DNA of 64,000 nt from Actinopolymorpha rutila (GTDB taxonomy: Bacteria; Actinomycetota; Actinomycetes; Propionibacteriales; Actinopolymorphaceae): NCBI RefSeq assembly GCF_013407855.1, contig NZ_JACBZH010000001.1, positions 3,782,001 through 3,846,000 on the forward strand, in the 5' to 3' direction. The translations under genes were made by a program, and so were the position numbers. The notes below the pieces were generated by a model that saw nothing but the letters and a program-made list of their open reading frames with translations, was not told the DNA's origin and did no database searches. This document shows positions 44,567 to 51,941 of the stretch, piece by piece (the first letter of the stretch is position 1; the number at the start of each line of letters is the position of its first letter).

Positions 44567-44617
44567 CTGTCCGCTGTGTCCGCCACACGACTGCGAGTAG
44601 TGGAAGGACGAACGCCG

Positions 44618-46627
44618 GTGTACGAGCCAGCAGGAACCACGCGCAGGCAGCTGTTGCGAAGCTCGGGAGGCGCGCTGCTCGCGGGCGCGTCACTCACCGG
44701 CTGCCAGTTGCTCTCGACCGATCCGACCGGCAAGCAGGCGGCCGGGTCCTCCGGCAGATCGGCGGGCCCGGCCGGAAAAGAGGCGCCCCAACTGGCGGCG
44801 CAGGTCAGGGCGGGCAAGCTCCCGAAGGTCGGCGACCGCCTTCCCGCCAAGCCGATGGTGGTGAAGCCGGTCGAACGGCGCGGTACGTACGGCGGGGACT
44901 GGCACAACGCCGTCACCGGCTCCGCGGACAGCGCGTACTTCTACTGCCTCACCGGCTACGACAACCTCGTCCGGTGGAAGCAGGACTACCGCGGTGACAC
45001 GGGAACGCGCGAGGTGGAGCCCAACGTCGCCGAGCGGTTCGAGGCCAGCGCCGACGGAACGACGTACACCTTCTGGCTGCGCGAGGGGATGCGCTGGTCG
45101 GACGGCCGGCCGTTCACCGCCGACGATGTCGTCTTCGCGGTGCGGGACTGTCTGCTGGACAAGAACGTCTCGCCCGACGGCAACTCGCTGGTGGAGACGC
45201 GCGACGGCCGGCCGGCACGGATCGAGAAGCTCGGCACGCACGCGTTCCGGATCGTCTTCCCCGCGCCGAGCGGGATGTTCATGCAGCAGCTCGCGAGCCC
45301 GGATGGGTTCGTCCTCACGCAGTACCCCCGGCACTATCTCCAGCAGTTTCACGCGAAGTACAACCCGAAGGCCCCGGAGCTTGCGAAGAAGGCTCACGAG
45401 AAGGACTGGATGGGACTGTTCAACGCCAAGGCCGCCGTCTGGGCCTGGGGCTCCAATCCCGACCTGCCGACGCTGTTCCCGTGGAAGCTCCTCACTCCGC
45501 TCGGCAAGGGCACCCGGGTCGTGTTCGACCGCAATCCGTACTACTGGAAGGTCGATTCGGGCGGCAGTCAGCTCCCCTACCTCGACCGGGTGATCTTCGA
45601 TGTGGTCAGCGGGCCCGAGGTGATGCTGCTGCACGCGATGAGCGGCGAGCTGAACCTCGAGGTCGGGCCGGACACGAGGTTCACCAGCCTCACGAACAAG
45701 CCGGTGCTCGCGCGCAACCGCGAGAAGGGGAAGTACCGCTTCGTCGACGTGCAGGACTCGCGGATGAACGCGATGATCATCTACCTCAACCTCACCCACA
45801 AGGATCCGGTGAAGCGGCGGATCTTCCAGAACCGCGACTTCCGGATCGGGCTGTCCTACGCGATCGACCGGCACGAGATGATCAACGCCACGATGCAGCG
45901 CCAGGGCGAGGCGTACCAGCCGGCGCCGCTGCCGCAGTCGCCCTTCTACGACAAGGAGTTCGCGACTCAGTACCTCGAGTACGACGTCGCCAAGGCGAAC
46001 CGGTATCTCGACCGGGCCGGCTTCACCCGCCGCGACGCAACGGGCATCCGGCTCGGTCCCGACGGCAAGCCGATCGTGATCATCCTGGAGTACGTCCCAG
46101 GTTTCCGCGAGGAGTGGAGCGACATGCTCACCCTCGTCCGCGGATACTGGAAGGCCGTCGGTGTCACGCTGGAACTCAAGACCGAGGACCGCTCGCTGTT
46201 CCAGGAACGCCAGGACGCCAACGCACACGACGCGGCCGTCTGGCACGGCGACGGCGGCCTGGAGGTCCCGATCTCGCCGGGAGCGTACTTCCCGAGGGAC
46301 GGCGGCAGCGTCTTCGCCAACGCCTGGGGCATCTGGTATGCCACCCAGGGCAAGGAGGGCGAGCGGCCGCCGGCGCGGGTGCTGGAGCAGATGAGGTTGT
46401 ACGACCAGGTGGTGGCGACCACCGACGAGAAACGCCAGACCGCCCTGCTCAAACAGATCATCGCCATCGCGAAGGAGCAGTTCTACACGATCGGCACCGT
46501 CCGCGACACGCAGAAGTACTTTGTGGCGAGCACCTCCTTCCACAACATCCCCGAGCCGATGCTGCAGAGCTGGATCTATCCGACGCCCGGCCCCACCAGT
46601 CCCTGCCAGTACTTCATCGAGTCCTGA
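44618..46627 (+). CDS. Family-5 solute-binding lipoprotein with Tat-like signal
   Basis: 669 residues from the GTG at 44618, which has GGAAGGA 9 nt upstream. The N-terminus has a twin-arginine-like motif TRRQLLRSSG and a lipobox LTGC. The SBP_bac_5 domain shows NVAERFEASADGTTYTFWLR, GMRWSDGRPFTADDVVFAVR, FRIGLSYAIDRHEM and IWYATQGKEG. It is longer than usual and close in style to the large oligosaccharide-binding members. No permease or ATPase gene is adjacent; it must share components encoded elsewhere. The GH20 gene follows 43 bp downstream, probably in one transcript. Confidence 0.88.
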   Translation: MYEPAGTTRRQLLRSSGGALLAGASLTGCQLLSTDPTGKQAAGSSGRSAGPAGKEAPQLAAQVRAGKLPKVGDRLPAKPMVVKPVERRGTYGGDWHNAVTGSADSAYFYCLTGYDNLVRWKQDYRGDTGTREVEPNVAERFEASADGTTYTFWLREGMRWSDGRPFTADDVVFAVRDCLLDKNVSPDGNSLVETRDGRPARIEKLGTHAFRIVFPAPSGMFMQQLASPDGFVLTQYPRHYLQQFHAKYNPKAPELAKKAHEKDWMGLFNAKAAVWAWGSNPDLPTLFPWKLLTPLGKGTRVVFDRNPYYWKVDSGGSQLPYLDRVIFDVVSGPEVMLLHAMSGELNLEVGPDTRFTSLTNKPVLARNREKGKYRFVDVQDSRMNAMIIYLNLTHKDPVKRRIFQNRDFRIGLSYAIDRHEMINATMQRQGEAYQPAPLPQSPFYDKEFATQYLEYDVAKANRYLDRAGFTRRDATGIRLGPDGKPIVIILEYVPGFREEWSDMLTLVRGYWKAVGVTLELKTEDRSLFQERQDANAHDAAVWHGDGGLEVPISPGAYFPRDGGSVFANAWGIWYATQGKEGERPPARVLEQMRLYDQVVATTDEKRQTALLKQIIAIAKEQFYTIGTVRDTQKYFVASTSFHNIPEPMLQSWIYPTPGPTSPCQYFIES

Positions 46628-46670
46628 CCGGCCGGGCCCGAGCACCCGGCACACCACCGAGGAGCGTTCC

Positions 46671-48233
46671 GTGATTCCGTGGCCGACGTCGTACCTGCCC
46701 GGGCAGGGGTCCTTCACCCTCGACGACGCGACCGTGGTCGAGGGACCACCGGCGCTGAGTGAGATCTGGCGTACCGACCTCGGCGCCCTGGCCGCACGCA
46801 CTCCCGCGACCGGAGACGGGTGTAGCCGGGTCGACCTCGACCTCGACGCCGGCCTGCCCGCGGAGGGTTACCACCTGGAGGTCCGACCGGAGGTCGTCCG
46901 GATCAGGGGCGGGTCACCCGCAGGCGTCTTCTACGCGGTACAGACACTGCGCCAGCTTCTCCCGCCGGACAGCCTGCGGCGTGCGGCCGTCGGACCGGCG
47001 CTCACGACGGTGCCGTGCTGCGTCGTCGAGGACGCGCCCGCGCACGGCTGGCGGGGCGGCCTGCTGGACGTCGCGCGGCACTTCGTGCCGAAGGAGTTCG
47101 TGCTGAGGTACGTCGACCTGCTGGCGCTGCACAAGCTGAACGTCCTGCAACTCCACCTCACCGACAACGACGGGTGGAGGTTCGAGTCGCGGAAGTATCC
47201 CCGGCTCACCGAGGTCGGCGGCTGGCGGCCGGAGACCCGCTGGGTGTGGGAGGAGTCCGGCGACGGTACGCCACACGGCGGCTTCTACAGTCGCGCCGAC
47301 CTGGCGGAGATCGTGGCGTACGCCGCCAGTCGGTTCGTCACGATCGTCCCCGAGATAGAGATGCCGGCGCACACGTTCGCGGCGATCGCGGCCTACCCGG
47401 AGCTGGGCAACGACCCCGATCTCGCGCCGCAGACCTGCGTTCCGTCGACCGGCCACGACGTCGTCAACGTCGAGGAGTCGACGGTGACGGTCTTCACCGA
47501 CGTCCTCGCCGAGGTGCTCGAGGTCTTCCCGAGCCCGTTCGTCCACATCGGCGGCGACGAGTGCCCGAAGGAGCCGTGGCGGAACAGCCCGCGTGCACAG
47601 GCCCGGATGCGCGAGCTGGGCCTCGCCGACGAGGACGCCCTGCAGAGCTGGTTCGTCCGGCGGATGGACGACTGGCTGAGCGCGCACGGACGGCGGCTGG
47701 TCGGCTGGGACGAGATCCTCGAGGGCGGCCTCGCCTCCGGCGCGACGGTCATGTCGTGGCGCGGCGAGAGCGGCGGGGTCACCGCGGCGCGCGCGGGCCA
47801 CGACGTGGTGATGGCCCCGACGGATCCGACGTACTTCGACTACTACCAGTCCGACCAGGACGACGAACCGCTGACGATCGGCGGTCTCAACACCCTCGAG
47901 TCGGTGTACGCCTACGAACCGGTGCCGGCCGAGCTGACCGGACCGGAGGCGAAGCACGTCCTCGGCGCGCAGTTCCAACTGTGGGGGGAGTTCCAGCCCA
48001 ACGGTGCGAGCGTGGAGTACATGACGTTCCCCCGGGCGTGCGCGTTCGCCGAGGCGGTGTGGCGTGAACGCCGGACGCGGTCGTATGAGGAGTTCCGCGA
48101 CCGGCTGGTGGCACACCTGCCCCGGCTCGACGCCCTCGGCGTCAACTACCGCCCGCTGGACGGCCCACGCCCGTGGCAGCGCGGCGGCCGGGGTCGCTTC
48201 AACCGCCCGTCACAGCCCCAGATGGTCGACTGA
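46671..48233 (+). CDS. GH20 beta-N-acetylhexosaminidase
   Basis: 520 residues. The N-terminal GH20b-like domain ends with GSPAGVFYAVQTLRQLL. The catalytic barrel has GGLLDVARHFVPKEFV, LHKLNVLQLHLTDNDGWRFE, PEIEMPAHTFAAIAAYPEL and the catalytic Asp-Glu pair in HIGGDECPKE (D296, E297), which uses substrate-assisted catalysis on terminal GlcNAc or GalNAc. There is no signal peptide, so it should process imported amino-sugar oligosaccharides. The GTG at 46671 has GAGGAG 6 nt upstream. Confidence 0.95.
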   Translation: MIPWPTSYLPGQGSFTLDDATVVEGPPALSEIWRTDLGALAARTPATGDGCSRVDLDLDAGLPAEGYHLEVRPEVVRIRGGSPAGVFYAVQTLRQLLPPDSLRRAAVGPALTTVPCCVVEDAPAHGWRGGLLDVARHFVPKEFVLRYVDLLALHKLNVLQLHLTDNDGWRFESRKYPRLTEVGGWRPETRWVWEESGDGTPHGGFYSRADLAEIVAYAASRFVTIVPEIEMPAHTFAAIAAYPELGNDPDLAPQTCVPSTGHDVVNVEESTVTVFTDVLAEVLEVFPSPFVHIGGDECPKEPWRNSPRAQARMRELGLADEDALQSWFVRRMDDWLSAHGRRLVGWDEILEGGLASGATVMSWRGESGGVTAARAGHDVVMAPTDPTYFDYYQSDQDDEPLTIGGLNTLESVYAYEPVPAELTGPEAKHVLGAQFQLWGEFQPNGASVEYMTFPRACAFAEAVWRERRTRSYEEFRDRLVAHLPRLDALGVNYRPLDGPRPWQRGGRGRFNRPSQPQMVD

Positions 48234-48242
48234 GCCGCCCGG

Positions 48243-49073
48243 TCAGGTGGCCAGCGCCATGGAGCCGGCACCGGGCGGGACGGCGGGCACCCGCCGCGCG
48301 CCGAGCCGCTGCGGATCGCTCGGCCGCCGGCCGGGGACCTCGAGCAACGTCGCCAGTTCCGGACGTGGCTCCACGTCGAGCTCACGCCGCAGCAGGCAGC
48401 GGTAGGTGTCGTACGCACGCATCGCCTCGGCCCAGTTCCCCTCACCCAGGTGTGCCATCAACAGCGCACGCTGCGCGCTCTCGCGCAGCGGCTCGGCGTT
48501 CACCGCGAGCATCGCCACCTCGACCGCGAGCGCCCACCGGCCCGCCCGCAGGTGCTCCAGGCTGAGCGCCTCCAGGGCGTGCAGCAACCGCTGCCGCACG
48601 CGTTCGCGCTCCAGCAGCACCCAGTCGTCGTACCAGCCCGGGAGCAGATCCAGGGCGTCGATGCCGGCCGGCAGCACGGCCAGGTCGGCGGCGGTGGGCT
48701 GACCGGCGATGAGCCGGGTCGCCCACTCGCTGACCACCCGCAGGTCGATGACGACGTCGCGCCGCAACGACAACGACCGCTTGTCCGCCTCGAGAACGTC
48801 GATCCGCGCGCGGTTCAGCCGCCACAGCGCCGAACGAAGGTTTCCGGCCGCTCGCTCGTCATCGCCGATCGGCCAGAGCGCACCCGCCGCGTACCTGCGT
48901 TCGACCTGCCCCCGGTGCAGAGCGACGAACACCAGTAGCCGCTTGCTGCCCTCGGGAACGGCGATCCGGTGACCGCCGCCCAGGCTGACCATCAGGCCGC
49001 CGAACAGGGAGAGGACCGGGGAGCCGTCCGCGTGGTCGGGGCCGATCAGCGAGTCGACGAGGTCCAGGTACAT
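48243..49073 (-). CDS. SARP-type transcriptional activator (SARP-A)
   Basis: 276 residues. The N-terminal winged-helix domain (about 20-110; LSLFGGLMVSLGG, GSKRLLVFVALHRGQV, AAGNLRSALWRLNRARID) is followed by the bacterial transcriptional activator domain BTAD (about 115-250; DLLPGWYDDWVLLERERVRQ, LHALEALSLEHL, YRCLLRRELDVEPRPEL). SARPs bind tandem heptamers and recruit RNA polymerase. There is no ATPase or TPR extension, so it is the small type. It closely resembles the second SARP at 49593. Two GTGACGC heptamers 11 bp apart sit before its own promoter, which suggests self-activation. Confidence 0.88.
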   Translation of the reverse strand: MYLDLVDSLIGPDHADGSPVLSLFGGLMVSLGGGHRIAVPEGSKRLLVFVALHRGQVERRYAAGALWPIGDDERAAGNLRSALWRLNRARIDVLEADKRSLSLRRDVVIDLRVVSEWATRLIAGQPTAADLAVLPAGIDALDLLPGWYDDWVLLERERVRQRLLHALEALSLEHLRAGRWALAVEVAMLAVNAEPLRESAQRALLMAHLGEGNWAEAMRAYDTYRCLLRRELDVEPRPELATLLEVPGRRPSDPQRLGARRVPAVPPGAGSMALAT

Positions 49074-49105
49074 GCGGCGCTCCCCCCAACGGTCTCCTGG
49101 ACCAG

Positions 49106-49137
49106 ACGGTAGTGAACGGGCGTCACCACCGCGTCAC
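49106..49137 (-). promoter_or_regulatory. SARP-type promoter of SARP-A
   Basis: Read on the minus strand, GTGACGC (49137-49131) is repeated exactly at 49126-49120, 11 bp apart. Exactly 8 bp further is TACCGT (49111-49106), a good TANNNT -10. This reproduces the known SARP promoter layout of heptameric direct repeats at one helical turn, 8 bp before the -10. The start codon lies 33 bp downstream of the -10. Confidence 0.65.
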
Positions 49138-49140
49138 GGT

Positions 49141-49401
49141 TCACCCGCCGTACTCCGGGGGCTCGGGGTCGGCGTCCTCCCTGCCGAGAACGTGGCCGTC
49201 GACGACCCGCGCGACGAAGTCCCGCACGGCGCCGAGCGCGTTGTCCGGGTCCGTGAAGTGGTAGTGCCGCTCCCCCGACACCTCGCGGATGTCACCGTTG
49301 ACGCGTACCGAGATCAGCATCCCGACCGGCTGCGGCTCCATCCGGATGATGCAGATCGCCGTCCCCTGTTCTCGCTCCGTCCGCTGCTCCCGCGTCGTCA
49401 C
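49141..49401 (-). CDS. Small hypothetical protein between the SARP genes
   Basis: 86 residues from a GTG at 49401, with a possible shorter start at the Met of MEPQPVGMLISVRVNG. The sequence is beta-rich then helical (GERHYHFTDPDNALGAVRDF, VARVVDGHVLG), resembling short uncharacterised actinobacterial proteins near SARP or injection-system genes, but I cannot name a family. No convincing Shine-Dalgarno is visible. It reads toward SARP-A on the same strand; the SARP-A heptamers lie just beyond its stop. Confidence 0.55.
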   Translation of the reverse strand: MTTREQRTEREQGTAICIIRMEPQPVGMLISVRVNGDIREVSGERHYHFTDPDNALGAVRDFVARVVDGHVLGREDADPEPPEYGG

Positions 49402-49592
49402 CTTGTCACCGTGCCATCGGCGGTGTCACTCGTCCGTTCGCGAGGCGTCGCCGAAGACGATGGTTCCGAGGGACAAGAGCAAAGAAATGATCTTTGCCGG
49501 AGACCGCCGCGCAGGTAGGTTGGCGGGTGAGTGACGCACCAGGCCAAGGAATCGGCGTCCTCGTGTGGAACTCGGCGGATCCGGGGGGACCG

Positions 49593-50321
49593 ATGACTCT
49601 GGCGACCCGGGTTCCGGGGGCGACCGAACCAACTCGGCAGCCTGACACCGTGTGCCTGCTCGGCGGTCCCTACGTCAGGTCGGGTGACCGGCGGCTCGAC
49701 CTGCCCGAGGGAAGCAAACGGCTGCTGGTCTTCGTCGCTCTGCGCGGCCGGGTCGACCGTCCTCGTGCCGCGGCCGTGCTGTGGCCGGACAGCGGCGAGG
49801 AGCGCGCCGCGGGAAACCTCCGGTCGGCTCTGTGGCGCATGAAGAGCGCCGGGATCTTCGTACTCACCGCCGACAAGTCCACGCTGGGCCTCGTGCCCGG
49901 CACCGAGGTGGACGCCGTCGCCTGGTGTGGCTGGGCAGGCCGGCTCGTCACCGGCAAGCCGGGCCCGGCCGACCTGGAGGCGACACCACCTGCCGAGGCG
50001 TTCGACCTCCTGCCCGGCTGGTACGACGACTGGGCGGTCTTCGAGCGGGAGCGCGTACGCCAACGGCTTCTGCACGCGCTCGAGGCCCTGAGCCGGCAAC
50101 TCGTACGAGCCGGGCGACGGGCCGAGGCGGTGGAGGCCGCGATGACGGCCGTCGGCGTCGATCCGCTTCGGGAGAGCGCGCAGCGGGTGCTCGTCGAGGC
50201 ACACCTCGCCGAGGGCAACCTCGCCGAGGCGAGGCGATGCGTACGGCGGTATCACTCCCTCGTGCGGGCCGAGCTCGGCGTGGACCCGAGCGAGGGCTTC
50301 CTGACGATGGCGAACGACTGA
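49593..50321 (+). CDS. SARP-type transcriptional activator (SARP-B), paralogue of SARP-A
   Basis: 242 residues from the ATG at 49593, which has GGGGGG just upstream; a GTG at 49527 is the alternative and would add 22 residues. The same two domains as SARP-A are present: winged helix (PEGSKRLLVFVALRGRV, AAGNLRSALWRMKSAG) and BTAD (DLLPGWYDDWAVFERERVRQ, AEAVEAAMTAVGVDPLRESA, HSLVRAELGVDPSEG). Long identical blocks shared with SARP-A indicate duplication. It points toward the injection-system operon. I found no 11-bp GTGACGC pair upstream of it, so SARP-A may act above it, or the two may act in parallel. Confidence 0.87.
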   Translation: MTLATRVPGATEPTRQPDTVCLLGGPYVRSGDRRLDLPEGSKRLLVFVALRGRVDRPRAAAVLWPDSGEERAAGNLRSALWRMKSAGIFVLTADKSTLGLVPGTEVDAVAWCGWAGRLVTGKPGPADLEATPPAEAFDLLPGWYDDWAVFERERVRQRLLHALEALSRQLVRAGRRAEAVEAAMTAVGVDPLRESAQRVLVEAHLAEGNLAEARRCVRRYHSLVRAELGVDPSEGFLTMAND

Positions 50322-50375
50322 TCGGCACCGCGCCGAAGCCGGGTAGGGCAGGGCAGGGCGCCGCCATCGGCCGGA

Positions 50376-50780
50376 TCACGTCGGTTCGAGGCCGGTCAGG
50401 ATCTCGACGGCCACCGACTCCGCCGCCTTGTTCGCGAGCGTGAGGGACCGCGGGCCGCCCGCGACCATCACGGCCAGCACGCCCGGAGTGCCGACCAGCA
50501 GTGCGCCGTCGACGTCGAACGGGTCGCCGTCCGTCGCGCCGTTGACCGGCGTGAGCGTGACCGTCGCCGCCTTGCCGCCGGACGTACGCGCTGCTATCCC
50601 GAGCAGGACGACCGTCCCGCCGTCGGGCAGGAGGTCGACGGACTGCTGGGCGTCCCCTGTCCCCACGGCACCAAGGGTGACGGCGGCGAAGGTGTACGAC
50701 CGCGGCTCGAGCGTGGTGCTCAACTGCAGAGTGGGGCCGCCGGCCACCTTGAGCGCGGCAGTCACCGTCACCTGAACCAT
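50376..50780 (-). CDS. Hypothetical beta-rich protein at the head of the injection-system locus
   Basis: 134 residues from the ATG at 50780, preceded by GGGAGGG. The sequence is almost all short beta strands with small residues (TVTAALKVAGGPTLQLSTTL, GTGDAQQSVDLLPDGGTVVL, GALLVGTPGVLAVMVAGG, SLTLANKAAESVAVEILTG), with no signal peptide or membrane span, which suits a structural protein. I recognise no family. It is divergent from the injection operon and has its own set of SARP-like heptamers, so it is likely part of the same regulon. Confidence 0.65.
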   Translation of the reverse strand: MVQVTVTAALKVAGGPTLQLSTTLEPRSYTFAAVTLGAVGTGDAQQSVDLLPDGGTVVLLGIAARTSGGKAATVTLTPVNGATDGDPFDVDGALLVGTPGVLAVMVAGGPRSLTLANKAAESVAVEILTGLEPT

Positions 50781-50808
50781 GGAGCCCTCCCTTGACCTGT
50801 TGGGTTCC

Positions 50809-50852
50809 AGACTCCGGTGCGAACGTCGTGGCACCGTCACTCGAGCGTCACG
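50809..50852 (-). promoter_or_regulatory. SARP-type heptamers before the divergent hypothetical gene
   Basis: On the minus strand GTGACGC (50851-50845), GTGACGG (50840-50834) and ACGACGT (50829-50823) lie at exact 11-bp spacing. Eight bp on is GAGTCT (50814-50809), a weak -10 with A and T at the key positions. The start codon is 28 bp downstream of the -10 and has a good Shine-Dalgarno. Confidence 0.55.
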
Positions 50853-50902
50853 CCCGGCGCGGGAAGCGTCCGGAGCGGTGGCGCGCACCTGCCGGTTCAC
50901 CG

Positions 50903-50945
50903 GTGACGACGGCGTGACGCGTCGATGACGCCGCGCCGCGACGCT
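50903..50945 (+). promoter_or_regulatory. SARP-type heptamers before the injection-system operon
   Basis: GTGACGA (50903-50909), GTGACGC (50914-50920) and ATGACGC (50925-50931) lie at exact 11-bp spacing. Eight bp on is GACGCT (50940-50945), a weak -10. Transcription would start about 7 nt later, at the ATG at 50953, giving a leaderless mRNA; no clear Shine-Dalgarno is present. The design matches the SARP-A promoter on the other strand. Confidence 0.6.
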
Positions 50946-50952
50946 GACGGGC

Positions 50953-51630
50953 ATGGGTACGTTTCCGCGCAGCCCCCGGACGTTCCGCGGCGCCATCGCC
51001 GCGGTCGACCCGCTGTCGCCGCTGTCCCGGATCGTCATCTTCGGCTACAACCCGGACTCGGTGACCCGCACACTGACGCCGCGCACCCCGGCCGCTCAGG
51101 GCCGGCAGGCCGCCGACGCCAACCGGATCTGGGGCGCGCCGATCGAGAAGATCAGCCTCACCGTGGAGATCGACGCGGCCGACCAACTGGAGACCGGTGA
51201 CCCGATCGCCGCGACCACCGGCATCGCCCCCCAGCTGTCGGCGCTGGAGATGCTGCTCTACCCCAGTGCCGCGCAGGTCATCGTCAACAGCGCCTTGCTG
51301 CTGGCCGGGACGATCGAGATCCTGCCCACCGAGGCCCCGCTCACGGTGATGGTCCTCGGCCCCGGGCGGGCCGTGCCCATCCGAGTCGAGTCGCTGACCA
51401 TCACCGAGCAGGCGTTCGACACCATGCTCTTCCCGATCCAGGCCACCGCGGCCCTGACCGTCCAGGTCCTCACCTACTCCGACCTCTCCGTGACCGACCC
51501 CGGCTACGCGTTGTTCCTCGTCCACCAGGTGCTCAAGGAGACGATGGCGAGCGTCGCCGGCGTCGCGGGGGCGGCCGGTGCGCTGAGCGGTGGCGTGAGC
51601 GGGTCGGCCAGTCTCTCGGCAGGAGGCTGA
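50953..51630 (+). CDS. Contractile injection system tube-baseplate adaptor (CIS tube-protein domain)
   Basis: 225 residues, first gene of the operon. The N-terminal domain has IVIFGYNPDSVTRTLTPRTP, then GAPIEKISLTVEIDAADQLE and GIAPQLSALEMLLYPSA, the pattern seen in the CIS tube/Afp7-type adaptor proteins that join the inner tube to the baseplate. The C-terminus is Gly/Ala/Ser rich and probably flexible. The LysM partner is encoded 4 bp downstream as a separate protein, whereas Afp7 joins both. Assignment is from motif memory. Confidence 0.72.
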   Translation: MGTFPRSPRTFRGAIAAVDPLSPLSRIVIFGYNPDSVTRTLTPRTPAAQGRQAADANRIWGAPIEKISLTVEIDAADQLETGDPIAATTGIAPQLSALEMLLYPSAAQVIVNSALLLAGTIEILPTEAPLTVMVLGPGRAVPIRVESLTITEQAFDTMLFPIQATAALTVQVLTYSDLSVTDPGYALFLVHQVLKETMASVAGVAGAAGALSGGVSGSASLSAGG

Positions 51631-51634
51631 CGAC

Positions 51635-51940
51635 ATGGCCGCGAGTCGCTACGATGGCCTGGAGGTCGCCACCCTCGGCGTTCCGGACGGTGCCGGCGGG
51701 CAGGTCGACGTCCGTTACCTGCGCCGCCGTTTCCTGCCCCGGACCGACCCGGCCGCGAGCCCCCTCGCCTACCACCGGGTCCGCCGCGACGACCGGCTCG
51801 ACCTGATCAGCCAGACCTACCTCGGCGATCCGACCGTGTTCTGGATGGTGGCCGACGCGAACCCGGTGCTCGCCCCCGACGACCTCACCGCACCTGACGC
51901 CGAGGACAGCGTCCTCGTCATACCGCTGCCGGGGCACTGA
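51635..51940 (+). CDS. LysM-domain baseplate/tail protein
   Basis: 101 residues. A basic linker (VDVRYLRRRFLPRTDPA) leads into a LysM-type domain (YHRVRRDDRLDLISQTYLGD, VFWMVADANPVLAPDDLTAP, VLVIPLPG). In tail-like systems such proteins (gp53/Afp7 C-terminal type) sit at the baseplate hub periphery and may touch peptidoglycan. GGAGG is 8 nt before the ATG. Confidence 0.82.
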   Translation: MAASRYDGLEVATLGVPDGAGGQVDVRYLRRRFLPRTDPAASPLAYHRVRRDDRLDLISQTYLGDPTVFWMVADANPVLAPDDLTAPDAEDSVLVIPLPGH

Positions 51941-51941
51941 C

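Noticed and set aside
49396..49428. GTCAC copies upstream of the 86-residue gene as SARP heptamers
   Set aside because: The spacings are 8 and 20 bp, not multiples of 11.
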